Made by a program: the position numbers and the translations under genes. DNA of 64,000 nucleotides from Pseudomonadota bacterium. GTDB lineage: Bacteria; Myxococcota_A; Polyangia; GCA-2747355. Below, piece by piece: positions 34,268-43,581 of the stretch (the first letter of the stretch is position 1; every line of letters starts with the position of its first letter). The stretch covers positions 496,001 to 560,000 of the forward strand of contig JADJTL010000002.1 of the NCBI GenBank assembly GCA_016711215.1. Direction: 5' to 3'. The notes below the pieces were generated by a model, which saw only the letters and a list, made by a program, of their open reading frames with translations, was not told the DNA's origin and did no database searches.

Positions 34268-35632
34268 ATGCTCGAGATGCTATGGAGCAGCAGGTTGCGG
34301 TTCTTCGCCCCGCGGCATTCGACGATCGTGGCCGCGTCCCGCGCTCGGCGTCCGCGCCTCCGGGCTATCGTCACGCTGGGGCTGGTCGTTGTCACAGTGG
34401 CCGCCGACCCGCTCGGCGGACGCGCCCTGGCGGACGCGCGCGGCGGTCTCCAGCTTCGCGATCGCGCGCTCGAGCATATCCTCCATGGCGACATCATCAG
34501 GGCGCACCAGGCGGTGCCCGTCCATTTCCGGCCGGGGCCCGGGAAGCCGGCGGCCTGGTCGCTGCTGCGCCGCAATGTCCGCGTGATCGACGGGGGCCTA
34601 CATACCCAGGAGGGATGGGCTCGCTTCTTGGCGCTGCGCGCCGGAGAAGGGGCACCCTTGCTCTCGGTGGTCGAGGCCCTGGAGCTCCCTCTCGCGCAGC
34701 TCCTCTTCGTCAGCGAGACGAGGGAGGGCGGAAGACGCGCCGCCACCATCCCCGTCTTCGAGAGCTACGTCGATGAAAGGACCGGCGTGGGCTTCCTGAC
34801 GCTGCCCCGCGCTGCCCTCAGCGCCGACGCGCTCCGCCGGGCTCAGCAAGCAGGCGAGCGCTCCGACGCCCCCCTCCACTTCGCCCGAAAGGCCCTCCTC
34901 CCCGAAGGACTTACGGAAGACCCGGAGCACTTCGCCAGGCTCCTCGCCGGGGCGTACCGGCGCGGCGCACAGAAGCCCTCCGGCACGCCGCTGATCGAGC
35001 TACGAGAGGCGATGGTCTCCGCGCCACTGCCCCAGGGCGGAACGGGAGAGCCCTTTCCCCTCCGCATCGCCACCAAGTCGGGCGGCGAGCTGATCTCGGC
35101 TTATCCTTACTTCGACCGCACCCAACTCTTCGTCGCGGTGCCCGAGCCGACCGCGGTAAACTTGCTCAGCGCCCTCCAACACATGAAGGTCTTAGGCCAG
35201 CGTAGCACCCTCAGGGGGCTGCCAGCCGCGCTTCAGCACCTGCCGGACGCGCTCCAAAGGCGGCTCGAACACGCCGCCGCGCAGCTCGTGAGGGCCGAGT
35301 TGGTGGCCAACCTGGCTTTGCCCTCGCCGCTGACGGCCACGGGCGTCGCCTCCGTCTGGCAAGACCGACGCCACTCGGGCGAGGGTCGAAAGGCCCGCGC
35401 CGCCGCCCGGCGCGCGCTTAACCCGCTCTTCGAGGCGGCCGCCCTGGGCCTGTCGGCGGAGCCTTGGCGGCTTGCCGTCGCGTCCTGCGCCCGAGCCCTA
35501 CCGCTGGAGCTGAACGGGCAGGCGGCCATCAAGCCGCTGACGCAGCTGATGATGCTCGCGGATCTCGCGGTGGATCAAACCTGGGGAAGCATCGCCGCTG
35601 CCCCGGCAAGACAGCGCGCAGCGAGCAGGTAA
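34268..35632 (+). CDS. unrecognised secreted or envelope protein
   Basis: 454 residues if the ATG at 34268 is used; an ATG at 34277 or a TTG at 34205 in the same frame are alternatives, none with a strong ribosome-binding site. A basic N-region followed by a hydrophobic segment (LRAIVTLGLVVVTVAADPLGG) looks like a signal peptide ending near ALADA. The mature part has no motif I recognise; it contains a charged beta-rich middle (VFESYVDERTGVGFLTLPRAAL) and an Ala/Leu/Arg-rich C-terminal half. Its codon use and G+C match neighbours. No operon partner is evident. Confidence 0.6.
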   Translation: MLEMLWSSRLRFFAPRHSTIVAASRARRPRLRAIVTLGLVVVTVAADPLGGRALADARGGLQLRDRALEHILHGDIIRAHQAVPVHFRPGPGKPAAWSLLRRNVRVIDGGLHTQEGWARFLALRAGEGAPLLSVVEALELPLAQLLFVSETREGGRRAATIPVFESYVDERTGVGFLTLPRAALSADALRRAQQAGERSDAPLHFARKALLPEGLTEDPEHFARLLAGAYRRGAQKPSGTPLIELREAMVSAPLPQGGTGEPFPLRIATKSGGELISAYPYFDRTQLFVAVPEPTAVNLLSALQHMKVLGQRSTLRGLPAALQHLPDALQRRLEHAAAQLVRAELVANLALPSPLTATGVASVWQDRRHSGEGRKARAAARRALNPLFEAAALGLSAEPWRLAVASCARALPLELNGQAAIKPLTQLMMLADLAVDQTWGSIAAAPARQRAASR

Positions 35633-35722
35633 GCGCCAGCGCCGCTCGCGCTCCGCGCCTTGCTTGCGCCGCGTGCGGCGACATACCATCCGCGCCGGCT
35701 TATGCCTCCTCGAGGTCGTCGC

Positions 35723-36871
35723 ATGGATCAGCCTGCACCCGCCCCGGCCCGTCCCCTTCGCCAGCTCGAGGCCGACGTGGCCATCATCGGCGCCGGCCCC
35801 GCCGGCACGGCCACCGCCGCGCACCTCGGACAGCTCGGCGTGCGCAACGTGCTGCTGGTCGACAAGCACGACTTCCCGCGCGACAAGACCTGCGGCAGCG
35901 GCATCTCGCCCAAGGGCATCGCGGTGCTGCGCAAGCTCGGCGTCTGGCCCGAGGTCGAGCGCCACGCGCGCTGGATTCGCGGCCTGCGCCTCGTCACGCC
36001 CGGTGACCGCGAGGTCTTCGTCTCGGCCGGGAGCCAGCACGACGCCGTGATTTGCCCGCGCCGCATCCTCGATCACCTGCTGCTCCAGCGCGCGCAGGCG
36101 CTCGGCGTGACCTTCCTCCCGAGCTTCGCCGCCGTGCGCCTGGTCGAGGAGCAGGGGCGCGTCGTCGGCTTCGAGGCCCGCGACGGCACGCGCGTCCGCG
36201 CGCGCTACACCGTGGTCGCCGGCGGCGCGCACTGCACGCTGACCACCAAGGAGGCCGCGCGCCCCAAGCGCACGATCCAGGCGATCATGGGCTGGTGGGA
36301 GGACGTGCCGCATCGCGGCGACCACCTCGAGATGATCTTCGACAAGATGCTGGCGCCGCTCTATGGCTGGCTCTTTCCCGAAGCGGCGACGCGCGTCAAC
36401 ATCGGCATCACCTACGAGGATCCCGCCCATGAGCAGCGCGCTCGCCAGCTCTTTCAGCGCTTCCTCGACAAGCACTTCGCTGACCGGCTGGCCGGGGCGC
36501 GCCAGCTCGGCAAGTGGCAGGGCCACCCCATCGCCTACGACTACAACGTCGGCCAGCTGACCTCGGCCGGGCGCGTCGTCGTCGGGGAGGCCGGTCGGCT
36601 GACGCATCCGGCGACAGCCGAGGGCATCTACCAGGGCATGCACTCCGGGATGCTGGCGGCGGCGGCGCTGCAGCAGGTGCTGGCGGGTCGCCACGAGCGG
36701 CTCGCCTTCGGCGCCTACGAGTGGCGATGTCGGCAGGCCTTCGCCGCGTCGTTCGCGGGAGCGGCGGCCTTTCGCCGGCTCTTGAGCACGCCGGCGCTGG
36801 ACTGGCTGGTGGCGGCCGGCGAGCGACCCGCGCTCAAGCAGCTCGCGGCGCGGGTGCTGGCCTGGCTCTGA
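35723..36871 (+). CDS. FAD-dependent oxidoreductase, geranylgeranyl reductase family
   Basis: 382 residues from the ATG at 35723 (an ATG at 35702 is in frame). The dinucleotide-binding VAIIGAGPAGTATAAHLG is at the N-terminus; the FAD-phosphate region DFPRDKTCGSGISPKGIAVLRKLG is the geranylgeranyl reductase hallmark (DK.CGG.l.), and RVVVGEAGRLTHPATAEGIYQGMHSG provides the second FAD contact. The family saturates isoprenoid chains of quinones, chlorophyll or lipids; the product here is unknown. The nearby squalene/phytoene synthase and ispH suggest isoprenoid metabolism, although they are 2-3 kb away and separated by minus-strand genes. Confidence 0.88.
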   Translation: MDQPAPAPARPLRQLEADVAIIGAGPAGTATAAHLGQLGVRNVLLVDKHDFPRDKTCGSGISPKGIAVLRKLGVWPEVERHARWIRGLRLVTPGDREVFVSAGSQHDAVICPRRILDHLLLQRAQALGVTFLPSFAAVRLVEEQGRVVGFEARDGTRVRARYTVVAGGAHCTLTTKEAARPKRTIQAIMGWWEDVPHRGDHLEMIFDKMLAPLYGWLFPEAATRVNIGITYEDPAHEQRARQLFQRFLDKHFADRLAGARQLGKWQGHPIAYDYNVGQLTSAGRVVVGEAGRLTHPATAEGIYQGMHSGMLAAAALQQVLAGRHERLAFGAYEWRCRQAFAASFAGAAAFRRLLSTPALDWLVAAGERPALKQLAARVLAWL

Positions 36872-36883
36872 GGCCCGGGCGCG

Positions 36884-37507
36884 CTAGGCGCCGTCGCCCA
36901 TGGCGGCGTCGTGCATCGCGGCGTCGGCGGCGCTGACGGCAGCATCGCTGGCACTGACGGCACCGTCCTGCATGCCCCCGTCCGCCGCGGCCGGACAAGA
37001 CGTCGCCGAGACCATGCCCGAACAGGTCTCGAACTGCTTGACGCAGTTGACCTTGGCCGTGTTCTCACCGCAGCCGCAGGCGGCGCAGGCAGCGCCCGTC
37101 GGGTTCTGCGCGCAAGCCCCGATGCAGTTCTCGATGGTGCAGGCCAGGCGGGCGCCAAAGCAGCCATTGCACGTGGTCGAAAGCGCGTTCTTGGAGGCGT
37201 TCGCGATGCAGTCCTCCGCGCAGGTCTTCTTCACCACGGCGGTGATGCAGGCGAGGCCACAAGCCGTGCTGATATCGGTGATCGTCTTGCCCCCGCCGTC
37301 GCCGTAGCTCTTCTGCAAGGCGGCCTGGTCAGCGGTCCCGAGACAATTCGTGGCCACGGCGCCGCCGTCAGTGGTCTTGGCGTCCGAGCGCGCGCGGGCG
37401 TCGGTGACGCCTGCATCCGTCTTGGGCTTGTCGCCATCGCTGCAGCCGAGCGAGAACACCGCGCCGAGGGCCACGGCCAACACCATCACACGAGAAAAGC
37501 TTCGCAT
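36884..37507 (-). CDS. Cys-rich secreted lipoprotein of myxobacterial type
   Basis: 207 residues starting at an ATG preceded by GGAGG. A lipoprotein signal peptide (MRSFSRVMVLAVALGAVFSLGC) ends at a Cys, followed by an Asp/Ala/Thr linker. The mature part (about 55-170) contains some 14 Cys in regular pairs (ACGLACITAVVKKTCAEDC, CNGCFGARLACTIENCIGAC, CAACGCGEN), likely disulphide-bonded, then an Asp/Ala-rich tail. Similar Cys-rich lipoproteins are abundant in myxobacteria and are of unknown function. A -10-like TATAGT (complement of 37546-37551) lies 40 bp upstream. Confidence 0.85.
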   Translation of the reverse strand: MRSFSRVMVLAVALGAVFSLGCSDGDKPKTDAGVTDARARSDAKTTDGGAVATNCLGTADQAALQKSYGDGGGKTITDISTACGLACITAVVKKTCAEDCIANASKNALSTTCNGCFGARLACTIENCIGACAQNPTGAACAACGCGENTAKVNCVKQFETCSGMVSATSCPAAADGGMQDGAVSASDAAVSAADAAMHDAAMGDGA

Positions 37508-37546
37508 CTTTCAAATCCTCCATCCCCATCATCGCGGGGCGGCAGA

Positions 37547-38596
37547 CTATACTCGATTCCGCTCCGCGCGTGCGGAACGAAGTTCATGGCGCCAGCCGCC
37601 CGCGTAGCGGGCCGCCGCCAAGACGGCCTCGATCATGCTTGTGGCGCTCGCGCGGCCCTGCCCGGCGAGGTCGAAGGCCGTGCCATGATCGACCGAGGTG
37701 CGCAGGAAGGGCAGGCCCAAGGTCAGCGCCACCGTATGCTCGAAATCGAGCGTCTTGGCCGCTATGTGACCCTGATCGTGATAGAGCGCCAGCACGGCGC
37801 GGAAGCGGCCCTGGCGGGCCTGGTGGAAGACCGCGTCCGCTGGAATCGGCCCTTCGATGGCGCAACCGCGGGCCCGCGCCTCGGCGATGGCCGGCTCGAG
37901 CTGCTCGCGCTCCTCGCAGCCGAGCAGCCCGTCCTCACCGCCGTGCGGATTGAGCGCGGCGACGGCCAGCGGCCCCGCCGGGAGCTTCAGGCGGTCGAGC
38001 GCGCGCTCGGCGCGTAGCAGCACGTCGAGGACGCGCTCGCGCTCGACCAACTCGCAGGCGCGGCGCAGTGAGACATGGCGCGTAAGAAAAAAGATGCGCA
38101 GGGCGCCAGCCTCGAACATCGTCAGCGGCTCGTGGGCGCCCGTCAGCCCGGCGAGCATCTCCGTATGTCCGAGATAGGGCACCGCCGCCTGGCGCAGCGC
38201 GACCTTATGCAGCGGCGCCGTCGCCAGCGCGTCGATCGTCCCGGCGAAGGCGAGCTGGACCGCGCGCTCGACGTAGGCAAAAGCGGCCTGCCCGGCCGCC
38301 GCCTGTACCAGGCCCCAGCGCAGGCTGCCTGGCGGCAGCTCGCCCGCGGCGACGACCTCGATCGGCCCCTCGGCGCCAAGGGGCGGCGTCTCCCGCCGCT
38401 CCAGCCCGTCCACGACGCGCAGGGCTCGCCGGCCGCCGCAGAGCTGTGCTGCCAGCGCGACCACGTGCGGGTCGCCGATCACCAGCGGCCGACAGGCCGC
38501 CTGCACCCGCGGATCACCCACCGCGCGGACCACGATCTCCGGTCCGATACCGGCCGGATCGCCGCAGGTGATACCGACTATCGGTCGTGGCTCCAT
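37547..38596 (-). CDS. pdxA: 4-hydroxythreonine-4-phosphate dehydrogenase
   Basis: 349 residues from the ATG at 38596, preceded by GGGAGGGG. PdxA oxidises 4-hydroxythreonine-4-phosphate, giving the precursor for pyridoxal phosphate. It shows GITCGDPAGIGPEI at the N-terminus, LATAPLHK, the metal-binding GHTEMLAGL, ALNPHGGEDGLLG, LALYHDQGHIAAKTL (His and Asp ligands), and the closing RTSVDHGTAFDLAGQG. Interestingly pdxA lies in the same window as serC, which also acts in this pathway. It is transcribed opposite to the synthase gene that follows. Confidence 0.95.
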   Translation of the reverse strand: MEPRPIVGITCGDPAGIGPEIVVRAVGDPRVQAACRPLVIGDPHVVALAAQLCGGRRALRVVDGLERRETPPLGAEGPIEVVAAGELPPGSLRWGLVQAAAGQAAFAYVERAVQLAFAGTIDALATAPLHKVALRQAAVPYLGHTEMLAGLTGAHEPLTMFEAGALRIFFLTRHVSLRRACELVERERVLDVLLRAERALDRLKLPAGPLAVAALNPHGGEDGLLGCEEREQLEPAIAEARARGCAIEGPIPADAVFHQARQGRFRAVLALYHDQGHIAAKTLDFEHTVALTLGLPFLRTSVDHGTAFDLAGQGRASATSMIEAVLAAARYAGGWRHELRSARAERNRV

Positions 38597-38796
38597 CGGC
38601 AAACCCCTCCCATCACGCGCTGCGCATCTTGGCCCAACGCGCGCCGAAGTGCACCCGCGACCGCCCGGACGCTAGCTCCCTCCCTCTCTGCCCCCCTCCC
38701 GAAGGGCTACCCGCAGGCGGATCTTGCCAGCGAGCAGGGGCTGAAGTAGCTCTTAGGGGCGCGGGTCGGCGCCGCTTCGGCCCGCGCGAACTCTCG

Positions 38797-39885
38797 ATGA
38801 CCCAAGCCTCTCTGCCCTCAAAGGTCGCCGATGCGACGCCCGCCGCGCTGGAGCCGGCCGACCGCAGGGTCGCCTGGGCCTTCTGTTATCGCGTGCTGCC
38901 CGGCGTCTCGCGTACCTTCGCGCTGACCATCCCCGTGCTTCAGCCACCGCTGGCTGACGCCGTCTGCGTCGCCTACCTGCTCTGTCGCATCGCCGACACC
39001 ATCGAGGACCGCAACGACCTCGAGCTCGGCTTGCGGCGCGGCCTCTATCAGCGCTTCGCCGCGATGGTGGCCACGCCCGCGCGCGCGCTCGCCGAGGGCC
39101 AGGTCGACGCCTTCCTCGAGCGCTGGCCGCCCGATGCCACCCCGGCCTATCAGGAGCTGGTGCGCGGGCTGGCGCCGGTGTTGGAGGCCTACGCCAGCCT
39201 GCCCCAGCCGCAGCGCGCGGCGATCGACGCTTGCGTGCAGGAGATGCTCGGCGGCATGAGCGCGATGACCCACCCCGAACCCGAGGATGGGACGGTCTGG
39301 GTCTGCGCCGATCTTGCGCAGCTCGAGCGCTACTGCCATTACGTCGCCGGTACGGTCGGCCTGATGCTGACCCGGCTCTTCGACGATGCGCTGGGTGGCG
39401 GCTTCGCCTCGGCGGCGCGGCTGGAGGAGGGGCGGCGCTTCGGTCTCGGATTGCAGCTGACCAACATCGTCAAGGATCAGGTCGCCGACGGCGAGCGCGG
39501 TACCAGCTTCGTGCCGCGCTCCTGGGTCGGCCGGCGCGGCGGGATGTTACCCGAGGCCCTGGCGGCGCTGCTGCGCCGCACGCTCGAGCACCTCGACGTG
39601 GCGCAGGCCTACACCTTGGCCTTGCCCGCAGCGCGCAGCGAGCTGCGCCTGTTCTGCCTCTGGGCGCTATGGATGGCGGTCGGAACCGTGCGCGAGGTGG
39701 CGCGACGCAGCAGCCCGGCACCGAAGATCTCGCGCGTCGAGGTGGCGGAGATCATCGCGTTCACGCGCGCCCACGCCGCGGAGGACGCCACGCTCAATAA
39801 GCGCTACGCTCGGCTGCGCGAGCAGGCCTGGGGCGCGGTGGACGCGCTGGCCGCGGCGACGAAAGCGGCGGCACCCCTCGCCTGA
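38797..39885 (+). CDS. squalene/phytoene synthase family protein
   Basis: 362 residues from the ATG at 38797. Head-to-head prenyl condensing enzymes of the trans-isoprenyl diphosphate synthase fold. It has the first aspartate-rich motif in YLLCRIADTIEDR, CHYVAGTVGLMLTRLF, and the second motif in LGLQLTNIVKDQVADGERGTSF. The residues are closer to squalene synthases than to plant phytoene synthases (SRTFALTIPVLQPPL, like the SRSFALVIQ segment). Product could be squalene for hopanoids or sterols; no cyclase is nearby. ispH follows at 36 bp and may share transcription. Confidence 0.88.
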   Translation: MTQASLPSKVADATPAALEPADRRVAWAFCYRVLPGVSRTFALTIPVLQPPLADAVCVAYLLCRIADTIEDRNDLELGLRRGLYQRFAAMVATPARALAEGQVDAFLERWPPDATPAYQELVRGLAPVLEAYASLPQPQRAAIDACVQEMLGGMSAMTHPEPEDGTVWVCADLAQLERYCHYVAGTVGLMLTRLFDDALGGGFASAARLEEGRRFGLGLQLTNIVKDQVADGERGTSFVPRSWVGRRGGMLPEALAALLRRTLEHLDVAQAYTLALPAARSELRLFCLWALWMAVGTVREVARRSSPAPKISRVEVAEIIAFTRAHAAEDATLNKRYARLREQAWGAVDALAAATKAAAPLA

Positions 39886-39921
39886 GCGCGGAGCGGTGCG
39901 GCCAGAGGGGATTGTGTTGCT

Positions 39922-40866
39922 ATGAAGGTCATTCTCGCCCGCCCACGCGGGGTTTGTGCTGGTGTCGAGCGGGCGGTGAAGATCGTCGAGCTGGCGCTCG
40001 AGCGCTTCGGCGCGCCGATCTACGTCCGCAAGGAGATCGTCCATAACCGCTTCATCGTCGATCACCTGCGCCAGCAGGGGGCGCGCTTCGTCGATGAGCT
40101 GGACGAGGTCCCGGCCGGTGCGCTGGTGATCTTCTCCGCGCATGGCATCTCGCCCGCGGTGCGCGACGACGCCGAGCGACGCGGGCTGCGCACCGTCGAC
40201 GCCACCTGCCCGCTGGTCTCGAAGGTGCACCTCGAGGTGCTGCGCTACGTCAAGCGCGACTACAACCTGGTGCTGATCGGCCACGAGGGCCACGATGAGG
40301 TGGTGGGTACGCTCGGCCACGCCCCGCAGTCGATCACCCTCGTCACCGACGTCGGCCACGCCGAGCGCGTCGAGCTGCCCCTCGACAAGCCACTGATCGT
40401 GCTGACGCAGACGACGCTCTCGGTGGACGACACCAAGCAGATCATGGCCGTCCTGATGCGGCGCTTCCCGCAGCTCGAGACCCCCGGTGCCGACGATATC
40501 TGCTACGCGACGCAGAATCGCCAGAACGCCGTCAAGGCGCTGGCCGACAGCCGGATCGACCTGCTGCTGGTGGTCGGCTCGAATAACTCCTCCAACGCCA
40601 AGCGCCTGGTCGAGGTCGGGGAGTCGCGCTCCGTGCCGGGCTACCTGATCGACCGCGGCGCCGAGATCAAGCCCGAGTGGCTCGAGGGCGTCTCGGCGGT
40701 CGGCGTGACCTCGGGCGCGTCGACACCCGAGGAGCTGGTGCAGGACGTCGTGGCGCGGCTGCGCGAGCTGGGCGCGGACGAGGTCGAGATCTCGACCACC
40801 GTCGAGGAGCACGTCGTCTTCACCCTGCCTCCCGAGCTGCGCCAGCTCGGCGCCGCCACGGCCTGA
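39922..40866 (+). CDS. ispH: 4-hydroxy-3-methylbut-2-enyl diphosphate reductase
   Basis: 314 residues. IspH is the [4Fe-4S] enzyme that makes IPP and DMAPP at the last step of the MEP pathway. The three cluster cysteines are visible in RPRGVCAGVERAV (Cys12), VDATCPLVSK and DDICYATQNRQNAV. Other landmarks are YVRKEIVHNRFIV, FSAHGISPAV, IGHEGHDEVVGTLG and GSNNSSNAKRLVEV. It lies downstream of the prenyl synthase and a few bases upstream of the outer-membrane receptor gene (ATG at 40872). Confidence 0.97.
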   Translation: MKVILARPRGVCAGVERAVKIVELALERFGAPIYVRKEIVHNRFIVDHLRQQGARFVDELDEVPAGALVIFSAHGISPAVRDDAERRGLRTVDATCPLVSKVHLEVLRYVKRDYNLVLIGHEGHDEVVGTLGHAPQSITLVTDVGHAERVELPLDKPLIVLTQTTLSVDDTKQIMAVLMRRFPQLETPGADDICYATQNRQNAVKALADSRIDLLLVVGSNNSSNAKRLVEVGESRSVPGYLIDRGAEIKPEWLEGVSAVGVTSGASTPEELVQDVVARLRELGADEVEISTTVEEHVVFTLPPELRQLGAATA

Positions 40867-40871
40867 GCGTC

Positions 40872-43313
40872 ATGCCGGCGCGGCGCTTGGTTGCGCAGCG
40901 GCTCGTCGCCCTGCTCCAGCGCGCCTTGGCGCCGGCCGCCGCCGCTGGTTTGCTCGCGCTCCTGGCCAGCTTCCTGCCCCGCGTGGCCCAGGCCGCACCC
41001 GCTCCCGTCGCCGCCTCCGAGGGAGCGCTTGCCCGAAGCACCGCCGCGGCGCCTGCGTCACCCGCGAGCGCGCAGAGCCCGGCGAGCTCCGCGCTGCTCG
41101 CGCCCGCGCTGGTTCCGGCACCCCTGGCCGATGATCCGCTGCAGGACGTCGTGCTCTCGGCGATGAAGACGCCGACCACGGTTCAGCAGGCGCCAGCGAC
41201 GATCACGGTGCTGACCGGCGAAAAGATCGAGCTCCAGGGCTTCCAGACCTTGGGCGACGCGGTGGCGACCGTCCCCGGTTTTTTGCCCTTTCGCTACGCC
41301 TACGGTGCCGCGGCCGCGCCGATCGCCCGCGGCATCCTCTTTGGCACGCTCTATCTGCTCGATGGTCTCGACATGTACGACCCCGCCGGCTTTCCGCTGC
41401 TCACCGAGTGGCTGCCGGTCGAGCTCGTGCAGCGTGCCGAGATCACCAGCGGCCCGGGCGGCGTGCTCTGGGGCTCGAACTCCTTCGTCGGCGTGGGCAA
41501 CATCGTCACCAAGTCTGCCGACGACCTGGACGGCCTGCGTGCCCACGCCAGCCTCGGCACGGCCACGGCCGGACAGCGCGACCAGCTCCGCACCTACGTG
41601 ATGGGCGGCGCGAAGCTCTTCGATGGGCGGCTCAAGCTCTTCGCTCACGCGTACTACCGCAGCTGGATCGAAAGCGGGGTGTCGCTGCCGGTGCGTCCGA
41701 TCCTGAGCCAGGGCGTGATCGTCAGCGAGGAGCGGCCCTTCGTCATGGGCGGACCACGCAGCCACGACCTCGGCGCCTCCCTCAATCTCGGTGCGGGTCC
41801 CTGGTCGCTGATCGTCCACCTGCCGAGCGCGCGGCGGGGCGCGCCGATCGGCATCAACGCGATCGCGCCCGAGGCAGGCCTCGACGAGGACCGGCTCGAT
41901 TGCGCCGATCCCGCGCTCGGCGAGCCCTGCGGGCAGCGTGTCGACGCCGATCGAATCGGGCGCACCATGCGCTACGATGTCGGCGTGCGCGCCGGCATCC
42001 TCCGCTATCGACGGCGGCTGCTGCGCGATCGGCTCGGCCTCGATGCCCGCGCCTTCTTCGCCGACTACTGGATCGGCTACAAGCCGATCGTCGGCGTGAT
42101 CCCCTCTGGCCTCGCCCCCAGCGGGCTGGCGGTAGCCGAGTCCTACAGCAGCCATCGCACAGGCGCCTCCGTTGACCTCGACGTGGCCCTGCCACGGCGC
42201 AGCCAGCTCCTCTTCGGCGGCGAGCTCTTCTACGACTGGCTCGATGCCTATGACGCCACGCTGCGCCTCGATCCGGCCACGCTCGGAATCCTCGGCTTCC
42301 CCTGCGAGGCCGCCGCCGACGGGCGTAGCTGCACGGTCCCCCTGGTCTACGCCTCGAACCGGCTCGCCGGTGGCCTCTTCGCCAACGTCCAGCACCGGCT
42401 CCTGCCCGAGCTGACGCTGAGCGCCGGTTCGCGGCTCCAGCTCTACGCCGGGCGCCGGGCGCTCGACCCGGTGGTGCTCTTCTCCGGCGCCGCCGTCTGG
42501 TCGCTGACGCCGGCCTGGAATCTCAAGGCGAGCTTCTCCGAGGGCTTCCGGCCGCCCTCGCTGGTCAAGACCGACAACGCTCGGGTCGGCTTCCTGATCC
42601 CCGGCAATCCCGATCTACACGTCGAGCGCAGCCGCGCCGTGCAGGGCCAGGCCAACGCCCGTCTGCTTCACCTCGGCTCTGCGATTCGCGAGCTGAGCTT
42701 GCGGGCGGACTACTCCTACACCTGGATCACGAACTTCATCGCCGAGGTCGGAGGCGCCTTCGCCAATGTGTCGGGGATCGGCACGCATGCGGTCGAGTTC
42801 CTCGCCCAGCTCGCGCTAACGGCCGGGCATAGCCTGTCGCTGGGCTACACCTTCAACGACAGCGCGATCGAGGACCTCGGCAAGCTGCGCTCGCTGCCGA
42901 ACCAGTGGTTCGTGGTGCAGGGGGCGTTCAATCTCTGGCGTGAGCGCCTGCTCTTGACGACGAACCTGACGGTGACGGGCTCACTCGAGGACCCGAACGT
43001 TCAGGCGCGCACGCCCTTCGGCAGCACCCGAATCGGGCGGCTAGAAAACGGGCAGCCGCTGGAAGAGGCGCTGCGGGTCTCGACCTTCGCCGATCGCCTC
43101 TTCGATCGGGTCGGGCCACAGGCCCATTGGAACCTCGGCCTGCGCTATTTGCTGGCGGGCCGGCGCGTGGTGCTCTTCGGCAACGCCTTCAACGTGCTGG
43201 ACGCTCGCGGCTTCGAGGGCCAGGGTTTCCCGGACCCGCAGGGTCTGCCCGACATGGTGCCGGCCCCGCGCCGCGGCTTCTCCTTCCTCGCCGGCGCTGA
43301 AGCCTCGCTCTGA
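40872..43313 (+). CDS. TonB-dependent outer-membrane receptor
   Basis: 813 residues from the ATG at 40872, five bases after ispH. A hydrophobic Ala/Leu signal sequence (residues 15-42) and an Ala/Pro/Ser-rich linker precede the plug: a TonB-box-like region (about 95-100, QDVVLSAMKTP), then APATITVLTGEKIELQGFQTLGDAVATVPGF and EITSGPGGVLWGSNSFVGVGNIVTK. The remaining ~600 residues are the 22-strand beta-barrel, alternating aromatic/hydrophilic, ending in the receptor-like RRGFSFLAGAEASL. It would import metal chelates, vitamins or carbohydrates across the outer membrane; no TonB or periplasmic partner is adjacent, so the ligand is not decided. Confidence 0.93.
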   Translation: MPARRLVAQRLVALLQRALAPAAAAGLLALLASFLPRVAQAAPAPVAASEGALARSTAAAPASPASAQSPASSALLAPALVPAPLADDPLQDVVLSAMKTPTTVQQAPATITVLTGEKIELQGFQTLGDAVATVPGFLPFRYAYGAAAAPIARGILFGTLYLLDGLDMYDPAGFPLLTEWLPVELVQRAEITSGPGGVLWGSNSFVGVGNIVTKSADDLDGLRAHASLGTATAGQRDQLRTYVMGGAKLFDGRLKLFAHAYYRSWIESGVSLPVRPILSQGVIVSEERPFVMGGPRSHDLGASLNLGAGPWSLIVHLPSARRGAPIGINAIAPEAGLDEDRLDCADPALGEPCGQRVDADRIGRTMRYDVGVRAGILRYRRRLLRDRLGLDARAFFADYWIGYKPIVGVIPSGLAPSGLAVAESYSSHRTGASVDLDVALPRRSQLLFGGELFYDWLDAYDATLRLDPATLGILGFPCEAAADGRSCTVPLVYASNRLAGGLFANVQHRLLPELTLSAGSRLQLYAGRRALDPVVLFSGAAVWSLTPAWNLKASFSEGFRPPSLVKTDNARVGFLIPGNPDLHVERSRAVQGQANARLLHLGSAIRELSLRADYSYTWITNFIAEVGGAFANVSGIGTHAVEFLAQLALTAGHSLSLGYTFNDSAIEDLGKLRSLPNQWFVVQGAFNLWRERLLLTTNLTVTGSLEDPNVQARTPFGSTRIGRLENGQPLEEALRVSTFADRLFDRVGPQAHWNLGLRYLLAGRRVVLFGNAFNVLDARGFEGQGFPDPQGLPDMVPAPRRGFSFLAGAEASL

Positions 43314-43392
43314 GCAGCCCCGACGCGCGCGTCCGCACGCACGCCTCCAGACGCACGTTTCCCCGCGCCGCCAGCTCGGCGCTCCCGTGGTT

Positions 43393-43409
43393 CAATCCTA
43401 TTGGGATTG
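43393..43409. repeat. short perfect inverted repeat after the TonB receptor
   Basis: CAATCC (43393-43398) and GGATTG (43404-43409) around a 5-nt centre, about 80 bp after the receptor stop, in the 268-bp gap before the surface lipoprotein. It may be a weak terminator or an operator. Confidence 0.35.
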
Positions 43410-43569
43410 CGCGGCGACGCGCTCGATTCCGAGCAAGACGATATGCAGCCCCGCCGCACCGATGGGGACAGCCGAGCCTCCGGTCAGCCCCGAGCATTCC
43501 TGTGGCGCCACCAGCGGGCTCGACAGAGATGGCATATTTCGAACGTAGACTTACATTCTCAGTGCGTCA

Positions 43570-43575
43570 TATAAT
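43570..43575 (+). promoter_or_regulatory. perfect TATAAT -10 six bases before a start codon
   Basis: TATAAT at 43570-43575 is followed by cgccaa and the ATG at 43582. A weak -35 (TAGACT, 43546-43551) lies 18 bp upstream. The initiation point would fall on or next to the A of the ATG, so the mRNA should be leaderless. Confidence 0.55.
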
Positions 43576-43581
43576 CGCCAA

